From CADEFX01 sp963806735 (GTDB lineage Bacteria > Pseudomonadota > Alphaproteobacteria > Rhizobiales > Hyphomicrobiaceae), in NCBI GenBank assembly GCA_963806735.1, contig CAWEBE010000049.1, positions 310,001 through 374,000 on the forward strand: 64,000 nucleotides of DNA. The letters run 5' to 3'. Under the pieces are notes generated by a model that made no database searches, was not told the DNA's origin, and saw nothing but the letters and a program-made list of their open reading frames with translations. Shown here piece after piece: positions 51,803 through 59,840 of this stretch. A program made the translations under genes and the position numbers. Position 1 is the stretch's first letter. Each line of letters starts with the position of its first letter.

Positions 51803-52807
51803 CTACTGCTGATCGTTCGCCAGAATTGTCTGGATTGTGTCATTTAGCATCTCCTTTGCAGCCGGACTGATCGCCAGATACTCGGCCCAGGCTGTTTCCT
51901 GCGCCAACCGAAGCCACGCAAGGTAGTCGTCTCTCGTAAATCTGCGGAATTTGGCGCCAGCTCTGGTGAAGGTCTCAATGAACCTTGTCTCGGCGTCCCG
52001 CTGAGCTGCAGCAAAATACTCTTCCGAGATTTCAGCGGCAGCCTCGAACGCTACTTTCTCCGGCTCCGACAAGCTGTCCCAAACGGACTTCGATATCAGG
52101 AGTGTATTCAGGAACATCCATATGCCGGGACTCCCCGCCGTGAAATGCTTGGCATGGTCGTAGACCTTCATCGACACAAAGGTTTCGTAGGACGTCAGTG
52201 CGCCGTCGAGCTTGCCTGAGCGCATAGCTTCGTAGATTTCGTTCGACGGCAACGCTACGGGTGTGGCGCCAGCCTTCTTCAGCATGAGATCGAACAAACG
52301 ATCTCCCCCGCGCAGGCGCAGGCCCTTCACCGAGTCAGGGCCGCTGATCTCTCGATTGCTTGTGGCAAAGCCTCCCGGTACCCACCACCAAGTCAAGACG
52401 TGAACACGGTTCGCATTCGCAATTCCCTGCAAGTGTTCAAGGAGCTTCGAGCCTTTCAGCGAGCGCACAGCTGCAAGGCTGGGGTAGAGACCTGGCAATA
52501 CCGCCAGCGAGAACTCCGGGCTCTTGCTCACCGCATACGACAGCACATAGACGCTCATTTCGAGCCTGCCGGACTGAAGGGCGTCGAATTGCTCCTCGGC
52601 TTTGAGATTCAATGAGAGCTGCGGATAAATACGAAAGGACAGACCCGGCACGCGCGATTGAACCTCCTGAGCGAAGATGCGCGTCGCACGGTCGCGGGCG
52701 TCGGTCCCAGCTGGCCATTGGTGCGAGATCTTGAACTCCCTCGCTGAGGCCTCTCCTCCCGGCAACGCCAGTAAACACGTCATCAAGACAGCAGATGCAA
52801 GACGCAT
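51803..52807 (-). CDS. DctP-type TRAP solute-binding protein
   Basis: A 334-aa periplasmic binding protein of the DctP family, which normally feeds carboxylates to a DctQM permease. A signal peptide ends near A-S-A. Family segments are I-S-H-Q-W-P-A-G-T-D near the mature N-terminus, L-R-L-R-G-G-D and L-P-S-N-E-I-Y-E-A-M-R-S-G-K-L-D-G-A at the ligand hinge, and N-T-L-L-I-S-K-S-V-W-D-S-L. GGAGG lies upstream of the start. No permease subunits are adjacent on either side, so it depends on a transporter elsewhere or has been recruited as a sensor. Confidence 0.88.
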   Translation of the reverse strand: MRLASAVLMTCLLALPGGEASAREFKISHQWPAGTDARDRATRIFAQEVQSRVPGLSFRIYPQLSLNLKAEEQFDALQSGRLEMSVYVLSYAVSKSPEFSLAVLPGLYPSLAAVRSLKGSKLLEHLQGIANANRVHVLTWWWVPGGFATSNREISGPDSVKGLRLRGGDRLFDLMLKKAGATPVALPSNEIYEAMRSGKLDGALTSYETFVSMKVYDHAKHFTAGSPGIWMFLNTLLISKSVWDSLSEPEKVAFEAAAEISEEYFAAAQRDAETRFIETFTRAGAKFRRFTRDDYLAWLRLAQETAWAEYLAISPAAKEMLNDTIQTILANDQQ

Positions 52808-53164
52808 GTCGGAGCCTCCATCTATCGACCTCTGATCCGCACCAGCAGGCCCAAGGACTGGTCATTAGGCGCTGCCGCGAGCTGTTGGTCCCATGCGCTG
52901 ATGGCTGTCATCAGGTCACTCGCGATCAACCTTGATCACGAGTCCGAGATCATCTTCGGATGCGATAACGGTTGGTGGTGTAGGAGCTGCCAGTCTGGCT
53001 CTTCAGGCTCGCAACCTGCGGCGGAAGGTGGAAGCTTTTGGGGCGGAAATTTGCCGGCGTTTTGCGTCTCAATCCATTCAGTTACTCACCATGGCCGTAC
53101 CCATTGCGGACGCCCATTGCCAAACGTAGGCTTCAGCGCTGGAACGTTTGCTAGGCGCACAGTC
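52808..53164. other. Divergent spacer, DctP and hemolysin III genes
   Basis: About 357 bases. The hemolysin III frame is open back to 52901 but the sequence there is Ser/Cys/His-rich and not coding-like. It should hold both promoters; no operator repeat is clear. Confidence 0.45.
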
Positions 53165-53800
53165 ATGAAAATTCGCCTCACGCCAGGCGAGCGCATGGTC
53201 GATGACATCATCCATGTCACCGGCGTTGCGATCGGCCTTATTGCGGTCATCGCCATGCTGATCGCGGCGGCACGCTCTTTGCCCGCAGCATCGACGGCGT
53301 GCTTGGCGATATACGGCGTGGCCGTGGTCACCATGCTCGGTTGCTCGGCCGCTTATCACATGGCGCCTGCCATGCATTGGAAGGAATGGCTGCGGCGCTT
53401 GGACCATGCCGCAATTTTCCTCAAGATTGCCGGCACATACACACCCTTCGCTGCAATCAAGATAGGGGACGCCGGTGGTCTTGCCCTGCTAGGCTCTGTC
53501 TGGTTGGTCGCGCTGCTCGGCTCCGCAGGAAAGCTGCTGCTCGCGTCAACATGGGACCGGCTTGCAGTTCTGCTATATTTGCTCCTCGGCTGGAGTGGGG
53601 TGGTCATGGTTGAGTCCTTGGCAGCCGCGGTGACATCAACCACGCTTATCTTGCTCGCGACCGGCGGCGCACTCTATACCGTCGGGGTTGTCTTTCACCT
53701 GTGGCGCTCATTGCCATTCCAGAGGGCGGTCTGGCACACCTTTGTGCTGGCCGGGACTGCTTGCCATTTTGGCGCGGTTACGAGCGCAGTCTTTGTCTAA
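53165..53800 (+). CDS. Hemolysin III/PAQR family membrane protein
   Basis: A 211-aa, seven-helix inner-membrane protein of the hemolysin III (YqfA-like, PAQR) family. The conserved metal-site and motif residues are present: D-D-I-I-H near residue 14, S-A-A-Y-H near 60, R-L-D-H-A-A-I-F-L-K-I-A-G-T-Y-T-P and, in the last two helices, H-L-W-R-S-L-P-F and A-V-W-H-T-F-V-L-A-G-T-A-C-H-F. Eukaryotic relatives hydrolyse ceramides with zinc; bacterial ones affect membrane-lipid balance. The ATG at 53165 is chosen because family sequence starts there. It is encoded alone. Confidence 0.88.
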   Translation: MKIRLTPGERMVDDIIHVTGVAIGLIAVIAMLIAAARSLPAASTACLAIYGVAVVTMLGCSAAYHMAPAMHWKEWLRRLDHAAIFLKIAGTYTPFAAIKIGDAGGLALLGSVWLVALLGSAGKLLLASTWDRLAVLLYLLLGWSGVVMVESLAAAVTSTTLILLATGGALYTVGVVFHLWRSLPFQRAVWHTFVLAGTACHFGAVTSAVFV

Positions 53801-54389
53801 CCGCGGTGGCGCATTTCACAACAGCGCATGAAGCCAATATATTTGTGCGAGCCAAACCCAAGCTTGCCGCGCGAGCTAGCTACCTGCCGTGTCTCCTCGC
53901 CGTTCCAGCCGCTCTGCAATAAAAGCCGAAGCCCGCTCCACCAAGTGCCGAGCCCGCCGTCGGCAGCAAACATCGACGCCAGGGCCCCCAAATTTGCCCG
54001 TACAGACTCAAACCGTGGTTCTGGCTACCTCGGGCTGGTCGGAAATTTCGAGTTTGTACGCGAATCCTGGACACGTAGATGCCATGAGGATTGCGGTGCA
54101 GACTGCAAACTTGGTTGGGCACCGCCAACAGTTGCTGAGGTCCAACGTGTGCGTCAGGTCCGTTCAATGGCGTCAAAGCAGACGTTCAACCCATTCCCTG
54201 ACTATTGGTTTTGACCGAGAACCGACCTTCGCCACACGGGCAAGGCGCAGTCTATGGCGCCTATGCGCGCAAGGCTGGGGCATACCGCGGGGCGGTCAGT
54301 TACCTTGGCATCACATTGAGCTCCTGCGCGCGCAAGCCTGACGTACTATTTCCCTGTCGGCTGGCAGGTAGGCGGGCGAGGCGAAGCAA
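53801..54389. other. Gene-free stretch upstream of PPK2
   Basis: About 590 bases with mixed, weakly coding open frames on both strands and no recognisable protein. I see no repeat, tRNA or hairpin of note. Confidence 0.5.
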
Positions 54390-55226
54390 ATGGGCAAGGA
54401 TAGACGGAAGGATGTCGCGACCCGACATGCGCTCACCGAGCACGAGCAGGACAAAGATGGCCTCAAACGCAAGGAGTACGAGAACAGGCTACGCGAGTTG
54501 CACGTCAAGTTGGTTCAGCTCCAGGAATTGGTGCGACACGAAGCTAAAAAAATCTGCATCCTGTTTGAAGGGCGGGACGGCGCCGGCAAAGGTGGCGCCA
54601 TCAAAGCCATTACGGCCAGGGTGAGCCCGCGTGTTTTTCGCGTCGTTGCTCTGCCCGCACCGACCGAACGCGAGAAATCTCAGATGTACATTCAGCGGTA
54701 CCTGCCGCATCTGCCATCCGGCGGCGAGATCGTGATCTTCGACCGCAGTTGGTACAATCGCGCTGGGGTGGAACGCGTCATGGGTTTCTGCAGCGAGGAG
54801 GAGGCCAAGCGCTTTCTCAGCGTTGCACCACAAGTGGAAAAGGCCATGATCGATTCCGGGATTGTCCTCATCAAGTACTGGCTCGAGGTAAGTCCCGAGG
54901 AACAGGAAAAGCGTCTCCGAGACAGGATTGATGACGGGCGCAAGACCTGGAAGCTCTCTGACATGGATTTGAAGTCATTTGGGCGCTGGGACGACTACAC
55001 CCGGGCGCGAGACGACATGTTCGCTGCCACAGATACGGCGTGGGCACCTTGGCGCGTCGTACGATCGGACGACAAGCGGCGGGCCCGGTTGAACATCATC
55101 GAGCATCTGCTGGCGAACATCCCATACAAGCCTCTGCCGAGGGAGAAGATCAAACTTCCGAAGCGCCACGTATCGGAAAAGCCTGCGCTGCACCTCAGCC
55201 GCAAGTTCATCCCCGACGTGCACTAG
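54390..55226 (+). CDS. ppk2: Polyphosphate kinase 2
   Basis: A 278-aa single-domain PPK2, which transfers phosphate between polyphosphate and nucleotides (usually making GTP or ATP from the diphosphate). Walker A is G-R-D-G-A-G-K-G-G at 61-69, Walker B is V-I-F-D118-R-S-W-Y-N-R, and the lid K-S-Q-M-Y-I-Q-R-Y is present. One domain and the length fit PPK2 class I; class III proteins are similar and cannot be excluded by eye. It lies next to a SulP transporter 75 bases downstream on the same strand, and near a MESH1-like (p)ppGpp hydrolase, so this corner may serve nutrient-stress responses. Confidence 0.92.
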   Translation: MGKDRRKDVATRHALTEHEQDKDGLKRKEYENRLRELHVKLVQLQELVRHEAKKICILFEGRDGAGKGGAIKAITARVSPRVFRVVALPAPTEREKSQMYIQRYLPHLPSGGEIVIFDRSWYNRAGVERVMGFCSEEEAKRFLSVAPQVEKAMIDSGIVLIKYWLEVSPEEQEKRLRDRIDDGRKTWKLSDMDLKSFGRWDDYTRARDDMFAATDTAWAPWRVVRSDDKRRARLNIIEHLLANIPYKPLPREKIKLPKRHVSEKPALHLSRKFIPDVH

Positions 55227-55300
55227 GTGACGCCCCTGACAGGGCGTTGGTCTGGCCGGGGCGCCATACCCGAGGCTCGGGGAACAATGAGGCTTGACCC

Positions 55301-57007
55301 GTGACAAGCTCGTCGGAGCCACGCAATGGACGGATGTGGCTCCAGTATGTTCCATCGGCGCAATGGCTGGCGGGTTATCAGACCGCTTGGCTAGGCAGCG
55401 ATATGATCGCGGGCTTAACGCTTGCCGCCTATGCGATTCCGGTATCCCTGGCCTATGCCGCGCTCGCGGGCCTGCCGCCCCAAGTCGGCATCTACGGCTA
55501 TTTGCTCGGTGGGCTCGGCTACGCGCTGCTCGGCTCCTCGCGCCAACTGGCAGTGGGTCCGACGTCTGCCATTTCCTTAATGATTGCCGGCTCTGTGGGG
55601 GCGATGGCCGAAGGCGACGCGCAGCGATATGGCCAGATCGCCAGTCTGGCGGGTTTCACGGTTGCCATACTGTGTCTCATCGCCTGGTTGCTGCGGCTCA
55701 GCCTGCTGGTGAGGCTCATCAGTGACAGTATCTTGGTGGGCTTCAAAGCTGGGGCCGGGTTGACGATCATCATGACGCAGCTGCCAAGCCTATTTGGCAT
55801 CGCCGGTGGTGGGCATAACTTCCTCGAGCGAGCGGTCGTGTGGGCAGGCCAACTTGGCCAAACTCACCTCCTCGTACTAGCCATGGGGCTCGCGGCCATT
55901 CTGCTGCTCCTGTTGGGCGATCGCTTTCTGCCGGGCCGGCCAGTCGCCCTTGCTGTCGTCGCGCTGTCCATTGTCGTAGCGATCGCGTTCGGACTTCCCT
56001 CATTGGGCGTGCCCACGACCGGAAAGATCCCGGCCGCGTTGCCTTCGCTTGAAGGTCCAGCGCTTCGCCTCAGGGATGTCGAGGGTATCGTTCCGCTTGC
56101 CGCCGGCTGCCTGTTGCTTGTCTATGTCGAAAGCGTCGCCGCCGCGCGCACCTTTGCCGCAAAGCACCGATACGACCTTGATTTGCGACAGGAGTTTTTA
56201 GGGTTGGGTGCCGCCAATGCGGCGGCCGCGTTCGGTCATGCCTATCCAGTGGCCGGCGGGCTGTCGCAAACCGCAGTCAACGACACGGCCGGAGCCCGTA
56301 CACCTCTCGCCCTCGTGTTTGCCTCGATCACACTGGCGCTTTGCCTGCTGTTTCTCACCGACCTTCTGGAAAACCTTCCCAAGGTGATGCTGGCGGCCGT
56401 CGTGTTGGTGGCGGTGTACAGACTCGTCGATTTTTTCGCGATGGCCCGCATGTGGCGGATCAGTCGGATCGACTTTTACGCCGCTGCGATTGCGCTTGCT
56501 GCGGTGCTGCTGCTTGGCATCTTACAAGGGATCCTCCTGGCGGCGCTGGCCTCCGTTTTCCTGCTGTTGGCACGGGCATCGAGTCCGCATGTGGCCTTCC
56601 TCGGCCGTGTTCCTGGGACAAACAGCTATTCCGATCTCGCCCGACACCCTGACAACGAAGAGTTGCCCAACGTCATCGCCTTTCGTCCTGAAGCCTCGTT
56701 GCTCTACATTAACGCCGACTCGGTCCTGGAAACCGTTTTGCAGCGCCTCCGCGCGGGCAATCCCTCCAACATTCGCCTAGTCATCTGCGACCTGTCGGCA
56801 TCGCCCCACGTCGATTTATCCGGCTCCCGCATGCTGCACCAGTTGCATGACGCCCTGGCACACCACGACATCGAACTGCGCATCGTCGCCGCACGTGGAC
56901 GGGTCCGTGACCTGTTGCGAGCCGACGGTATCGGCGAAAAAGTCGGCGGGCTCGACCGGCTCGTGAGCTTGGATGGCCTGTTAGGCAGCTTAGACCGGCA
57001 GGGCTGA
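55301..57007 (+). CDS. SulP family inorganic anion transporter with STAS domain
   Basis: A 568-aa SulP/SLC26 protein. The transport part has about twelve hydrophobic segments and the signature G-L-T-L-A-A-Y-A-I-P-V-S-L-A-Y-A near TM1. V-G-P-T-S-A-I-S-L follows in TM3, and the F-G-H-A-Y-P-V-A-G-G-L-S-Q-T-A-V-N region near 310. A cytoplasmic STAS domain (about 450-560) has V-D-L-S-G-S-R-M-L. Substrates in the family are sulfate, bicarbonate or dicarboxylates. The GTG start at 55301 leaves a normal N-terminal tail. The gene follows ppk2 closely and may be co-transcribed with it. Confidence 0.9.
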   Translation: MTSSSEPRNGRMWLQYVPSAQWLAGYQTAWLGSDMIAGLTLAAYAIPVSLAYAALAGLPPQVGIYGYLLGGLGYALLGSSRQLAVGPTSAISLMIAGSVGAMAEGDAQRYGQIASLAGFTVAILCLIAWLLRLSLLVRLISDSILVGFKAGAGLTIIMTQLPSLFGIAGGGHNFLERAVVWAGQLGQTHLLVLAMGLAAILLLLLGDRFLPGRPVALAVVALSIVVAIAFGLPSLGVPTTGKIPAALPSLEGPALRLRDVEGIVPLAAGCLLLVYVESVAAARTFAAKHRYDLDLRQEFLGLGAANAAAAFGHAYPVAGGLSQTAVNDTAGARTPLALVFASITLALCLLFLTDLLENLPKVMLAAVVLVAVYRLVDFFAMARMWRISRIDFYAAAIALAAVLLLGILQGILLAALASVFLLLARASSPHVAFLGRVPGTNSYSDLARHPDNEELPNVIAFRPEASLLYINADSVLETVLQRLRAGNPSNIRLVICDLSASPHVDLSGSRMLHQLHDALAHHDIELRIVAARGRVRDLLRADGIGEKVGGLDRLVSLDGLLGSLDRQG

Positions 57008-57299
57008 TCCGAGCGACATCAGGTACGGATTGCGGCAGTTCTTGGCACTCAGTTGCCGTGCACGGAGTACTGGTACGTCAGATAACGAGCGCAAAACGGA
57101 CGTCCTGACTGGGCCCGTTGACGGTGACTTATAGCCTTCAACGGACATCTGCCGACGAGGCCAAGATCTCCGTAACATTTCATGAGCGATTTGCTGCCTG
57201 CCCCCCAAGCTCGTACGGGATGAACTCCCGAATGACGCTTGTCCCTTCCCTGGACGCCCCCTAGACCTCGACTAGCGGTCCAGTCTAGGTGCGTAGCAC

Positions 57300-57611
57300 T
57301 CAGAGCCCGTAAGGACCTAGTCGGCGGCACGTGCGTGACCATTCCTGTTTGGTCATGTGGGTCCGCTTGTCCCATTTTCTCATGCAATCAGCGAAGTGAT
57401 CAGCACTGCTGCGCTGCTGAGCGGAGGGCTGCCAGGATTTAGTTTTGGCCTGAGCGGCTGGGGCTTGCGGCGTTGCCGCCACTGCCGACGTAGTGGTGCT
57501 TTTGGGGTGCGAGCCAGATTGGGCATAAGCCGCACCATCAGCGGCAATCAGTGAGAGCGAGGTTCCAAGAAGGAGTAAGCGCACCGGGTATCTGCCATCT
57601 CGTTGGTTCAT
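57300..57611 (-). CDS. Small secreted protein
   Basis: A 103-aa exported protein: signal peptide to about residue 30 (cleavage A-Y-A-Q), an Ala/Thr/Gln linker, and a C-terminal helix pair D-C-M-R-K-W-D-K-R-T-H-M-T-K-Q-E-W-S-R-T-C-R-R with two Cys spaced for a disulfide. The C-terminal unit, C-x(3)-W-D-x(3)-H-M-T-K-x-E-W-x(3)-C, recurs in small exported proteins of Hyphomicrobiales. GGAG lies upstream of the ATG. Function unknown. Confidence 0.75.
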   Translation of the reverse strand: MNQRDGRYPVRLLLLGTSLSLIAADGAAYAQSGSHPKSTTTSAVAATPQAPAAQAKTKSWQPSAQQRSSADHFADCMRKWDKRTHMTKQEWSRTCRRLGPYGL

Positions 57612-57889
57612 GGGGTGTGCTCCGCCACTGGAACTCTCACCATTGGCCTCCGCGTCTTCGTGATCAATTCGGGTAACTACCTAAATGCCCGACAAAGGAT
57701 TCCGTTGTTCGAGTGGTCCCAGTCTTATGCAGCCCCAGCTCCAAATTCCCTGCTAAACGCTTAGCGGTACGTTCCGGTGCCACATGCACATGGTCTAGAC
57801 AGAACCGTTTGAGCTTTATGGTCGGCGCGTGCACTTTGCGCGACGCGTCATCGGATCTCCCGTGCGCGCGAAGCTATTAGGCAACGCAC

Positions 57890-58786
57890 CTAGGCGGTAT
57901 CGTCGCCGTAGATGCGGATGTAGCGCCCATCGACCTCGATGCCGATAAAGGGCTCGTCGAAGGCGATGCACAGACGCTGGGCGAGAGCGACGACTGCATC
58001 GGTGCTATCCGTCCGGATTCTGCCGATGAGCATCGATCTGCGCCGGCTCTCGTAAATGCCTTCTGCTGTTTGCACCGTAGCCGACGGAAACGTGCGCGCG
58101 ATCGTTTGACAGAACAGGTCGATATCGTCCTGGCCCAGCGGACGGCACCGCATGTTTGCTACGTAGACCAGATGCACCGGCTGACCTATCGCAGCCTCGA
58201 GCTCGCGCCATGCTGACGCGCTGCCATCGATGCCGCCAAGGCCCTCGGTCCTGACGGCCTGCTCCACTTCTTTGACGGTATCGTCAAACATGCGTTCGAT
58301 TTCCGCATTGGAACCGCGTCCGGCATCCACCAGATCAAGGCAGGATTCCAAATAGCCAAGTCTGCGCTCGTTCGACCAGCCGGCCGGTGGCGAGGTTGCA
58401 ATGGCGCGCAGGTTTGAAATGATATCCGCGAACTTTACGAGCCGCGCCTCGCGCGACGTCTTGCTGATGCCCGCCAACCGGGCGCGTCGCCGCTCCGGCT
58501 TAGGCAAAGTCATATCATCCGAGTCTTCTCGGACAATGCGCGCAACGCGTCCGCCGAACGTTGCAACCAAGTCATCGTAGCTGGTCCCGGTGTCCTCGAG
58601 CACGTCGTGGAGCAACGCCGCGATAAGAACGTCCATGTCGCCGTCGTCGACCGAGGCGACTAGGTCGAGCACTTCGATTAGGTGATTGATGTAGGGCTCT
58701 TGGCTTGCCCCCTTGCGACGATGGTTGCGATGAGCCTCGGCGGCGAAGGCCAACGCTGTCGTCAGTCGCCGCACGTCGCTCGCCAT
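57890..58786 (-). CDS. MESH1-like HD hydrolase, putative (p)ppGpp hydrolase
   Basis: A 298-aa HD-domain protein. The residues that bind Mn2+ and ppGpp in SpoT and human MESH1 can be placed at nearly identical numbers: Arg24, Lys25, His35, His60-Asp61, Glu64-Asp65, Asp120 and Asn124. This supports hydrolysis of the 3'-pyrophosphate of (p)ppGpp. There is no synthetase domain. Residues 190-298 are an extra C-terminal domain that MESH1 lacks; it looks alpha/beta and I do not recognise it, so a regulatory or different hydrolase role is possible. The N-terminus has MESH1-like A-x-x-A-H-x-x-x-R-R-K-G. It is close to ppk2, but on the other strand. Confidence 0.82.
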   Translation of the reverse strand: MASDVRRLTTALAFAAEAHRNHRRKGASQEPYINHLIEVLDLVASVDDGDMDVLIAALLHDVLEDTGTSYDDLVATFGGRVARIVREDSDDMTLPKPERRRARLAGISKTSREARLVKFADIISNLRAIATSPPAGWSNERRLGYLESCLDLVDAGRGSNAEIERMFDDTVKEVEQAVRTEGLGGIDGSASAWRELEAAIGQPVHLVYVANMRCRPLGQDDIDLFCQTIARTFPSATVQTAEGIYESRRRSMLIGRIRTDSTDAVVALAQRLCIAFDEPFIGIEVDGRYIRIYGDDTA

Positions 58787-58876
58787 GGTGCCACGCGGAG
58801 ATCCGGTCTATCGGCGGCTGGGCGTGATAGGGGACGACAAAGTGCGTTCCATATCGCAGTGCCCCAGCGCCTGCGA

Positions 58877-59128
58877 ATGCCACCGCCTTTGCAGATACGA
58901 CCGCCGCAGCGGGTCGTCTCGTTGCAGCACCTTTACCATCAAATCGAACTTGAGCGGTTGCGCATCGAGGCATCGAGGTGCGGCGCTACCCACACGATTA
59001 CTCGCGAGCCCTACACGGTCTGCTTCAAGCACATCGAGGGGCATGCGGTCCTCCGCTCCCAGAGAACGATTGCTCTCAGAGAACGATGGCGCGAGTTGTC
59101 GGATTTAACTATCCGGCAAAACCCCTAG
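58877..59128 (+). CDS. Possible small basic cytoplasmic protein
   Basis: An 83-residue frame from ATG 58877. The sequence after residue 15 has a coding look: L-Y-H-Q-I-E-L-E-R-L-R-I-E-A, then T-R-E-P-Y-T-V-C-F-K-H-I-E-G, a charged beta-plus-helix composition. No clear ribosome-binding site. It overlaps the end of the convergent small gene by 24 bases. I cannot name a family. Confidence 0.4.
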   Translation: MPPPLQIRPPQRVVSLQHLYHQIELERLRIEASRCGATHTITREPYTVCFKHIEGHAVLRSQRTIALRERWRELSDLTIRQNP

Positions 59129-59371
59129 TGCAGTGCGAAGGTAGGCAGGTGGATTGGTTGGACGCTCCAGCCACGCTTCCGGCACACGGTGGAATGGATC
59201 GGAAAAGGCGTTGGCAGCCCACGCCGGATAGCCGCAGAACTCGCCTCTAACATTGCAGGCGGCCTGCGCCAGAACACTCAAGCTGACTAATCCGATTGCG
59301 ACCCCGAACAGGGCAAGAGGAGCGCGGATGTCGATAGACCTAGTGTGATCGATATCTGCGACCAGGCACAT
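59105..59371 (-). CDS. Small secreted protein
   Basis: An 88-aa exported protein with a late signal segment (LALFGVAIGLVSLSVLAQA, residues 19-37), then A-C-N-V-R-G-E-F-C-G-Y-P-A-W-A-A-N-A-F-S-D-P and R-V-P-E-A-W-L. The Cys-x(6)-Cys followed by P-x-W-A-x-N-A-F resembles small exported proteins seen in Hyphomicrobiales. The start lies 32 bases inside the end of the phasin-like gene on the same strand, so translation may be coupled. Function unknown. Confidence 0.65.
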   Translation of the reverse strand: MCLVADIDHTRSIDIRAPLALFGVAIGLVSLSVLAQAACNVRGEFCGYPAWAANAFSDPFHRVPEAWLERPTNPPAYLRTALGVLPDS

Positions 59372-59807
59372 CCGGCATCCATGTGCGTTGCCACATCTCT
59401 GCGGCCTGCAACCAGAACGTCCATGGCGTCAGCGGATTAAATTCCGGCATCGCATTGGCAAAGGCCGCCCCGGACAGCGGGGGGTTAGTGAAGCTCTGCG
59501 GTAAGGCCATAGGTGCCATTGGAGACCTAAGCTGCCGTTTCCACCCCTCCATAATTTGATCGATCAGCTCGGTTTGTGCCGTGGACGCATTCTTCAGATA
59601 CTCAGCCGTGGATTGGACGGCTTGATCCGGCCATCCCATTGCTCTTGCGACCGTGGACATTTGATCAACCACCTTGCGCGAGCAGCGCTCGTTGACAGTT
59701 TCAATCTCGTCCCGCCAGCTCGATAGCGCATCAAAGGTGGCGGCCACGCTCTCCCGCATCTCCTTGGTCATCCCTGGTATATTTGTGAACTCAGACGAGC
59801 TGGCCAC
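59340..59807 (-). CDS. Phasin-like protein
   Basis: A 155-aa helical protein. The pattern A-T-F-D-A-L-S-S-W-R-D-E-I-E, A-R-A-M-G-W-P-D-Q-A-V-Q and T-E-L-I-D-Q-I-M-E-G-W-K-R-Q-L-R-S-P recalls alphaproteobacterial phasins that coat polyhydroxyalkanoate granules; a looser relation is possible. GTG 59807 has AGGAG eight bases upstream. No PHA synthase or depolymerase gene is in the window. The Pro/Met-rich tail ends in a Trp-rich helix (TPWTFWLQAAEMWQ). Confidence 0.6.
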   Translation of the reverse strand: MASSSEFTNIPGMTKEMRESVAATFDALSSWRDEIETVNERCSRKVVDQMSTVARAMGWPDQAVQSTAEYLKNASTAQTELIDQIMEGWKRQLRSPMAPMALPQSFTNPPLSGAAFANAMPEFNPLTPWTFWLQAAEMWQRTWMPDVPGRRYRSH

Positions 59808-59840
59808 GGCATGTTCTCCTTTGCGGTGTTGCGTTCACGT

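Noticed and set aside
53828..54341. Several frames in the 53.8-54.4 kb gap
   Set aside because: Compositions are inconsistent along each frame and none resembles a protein family.
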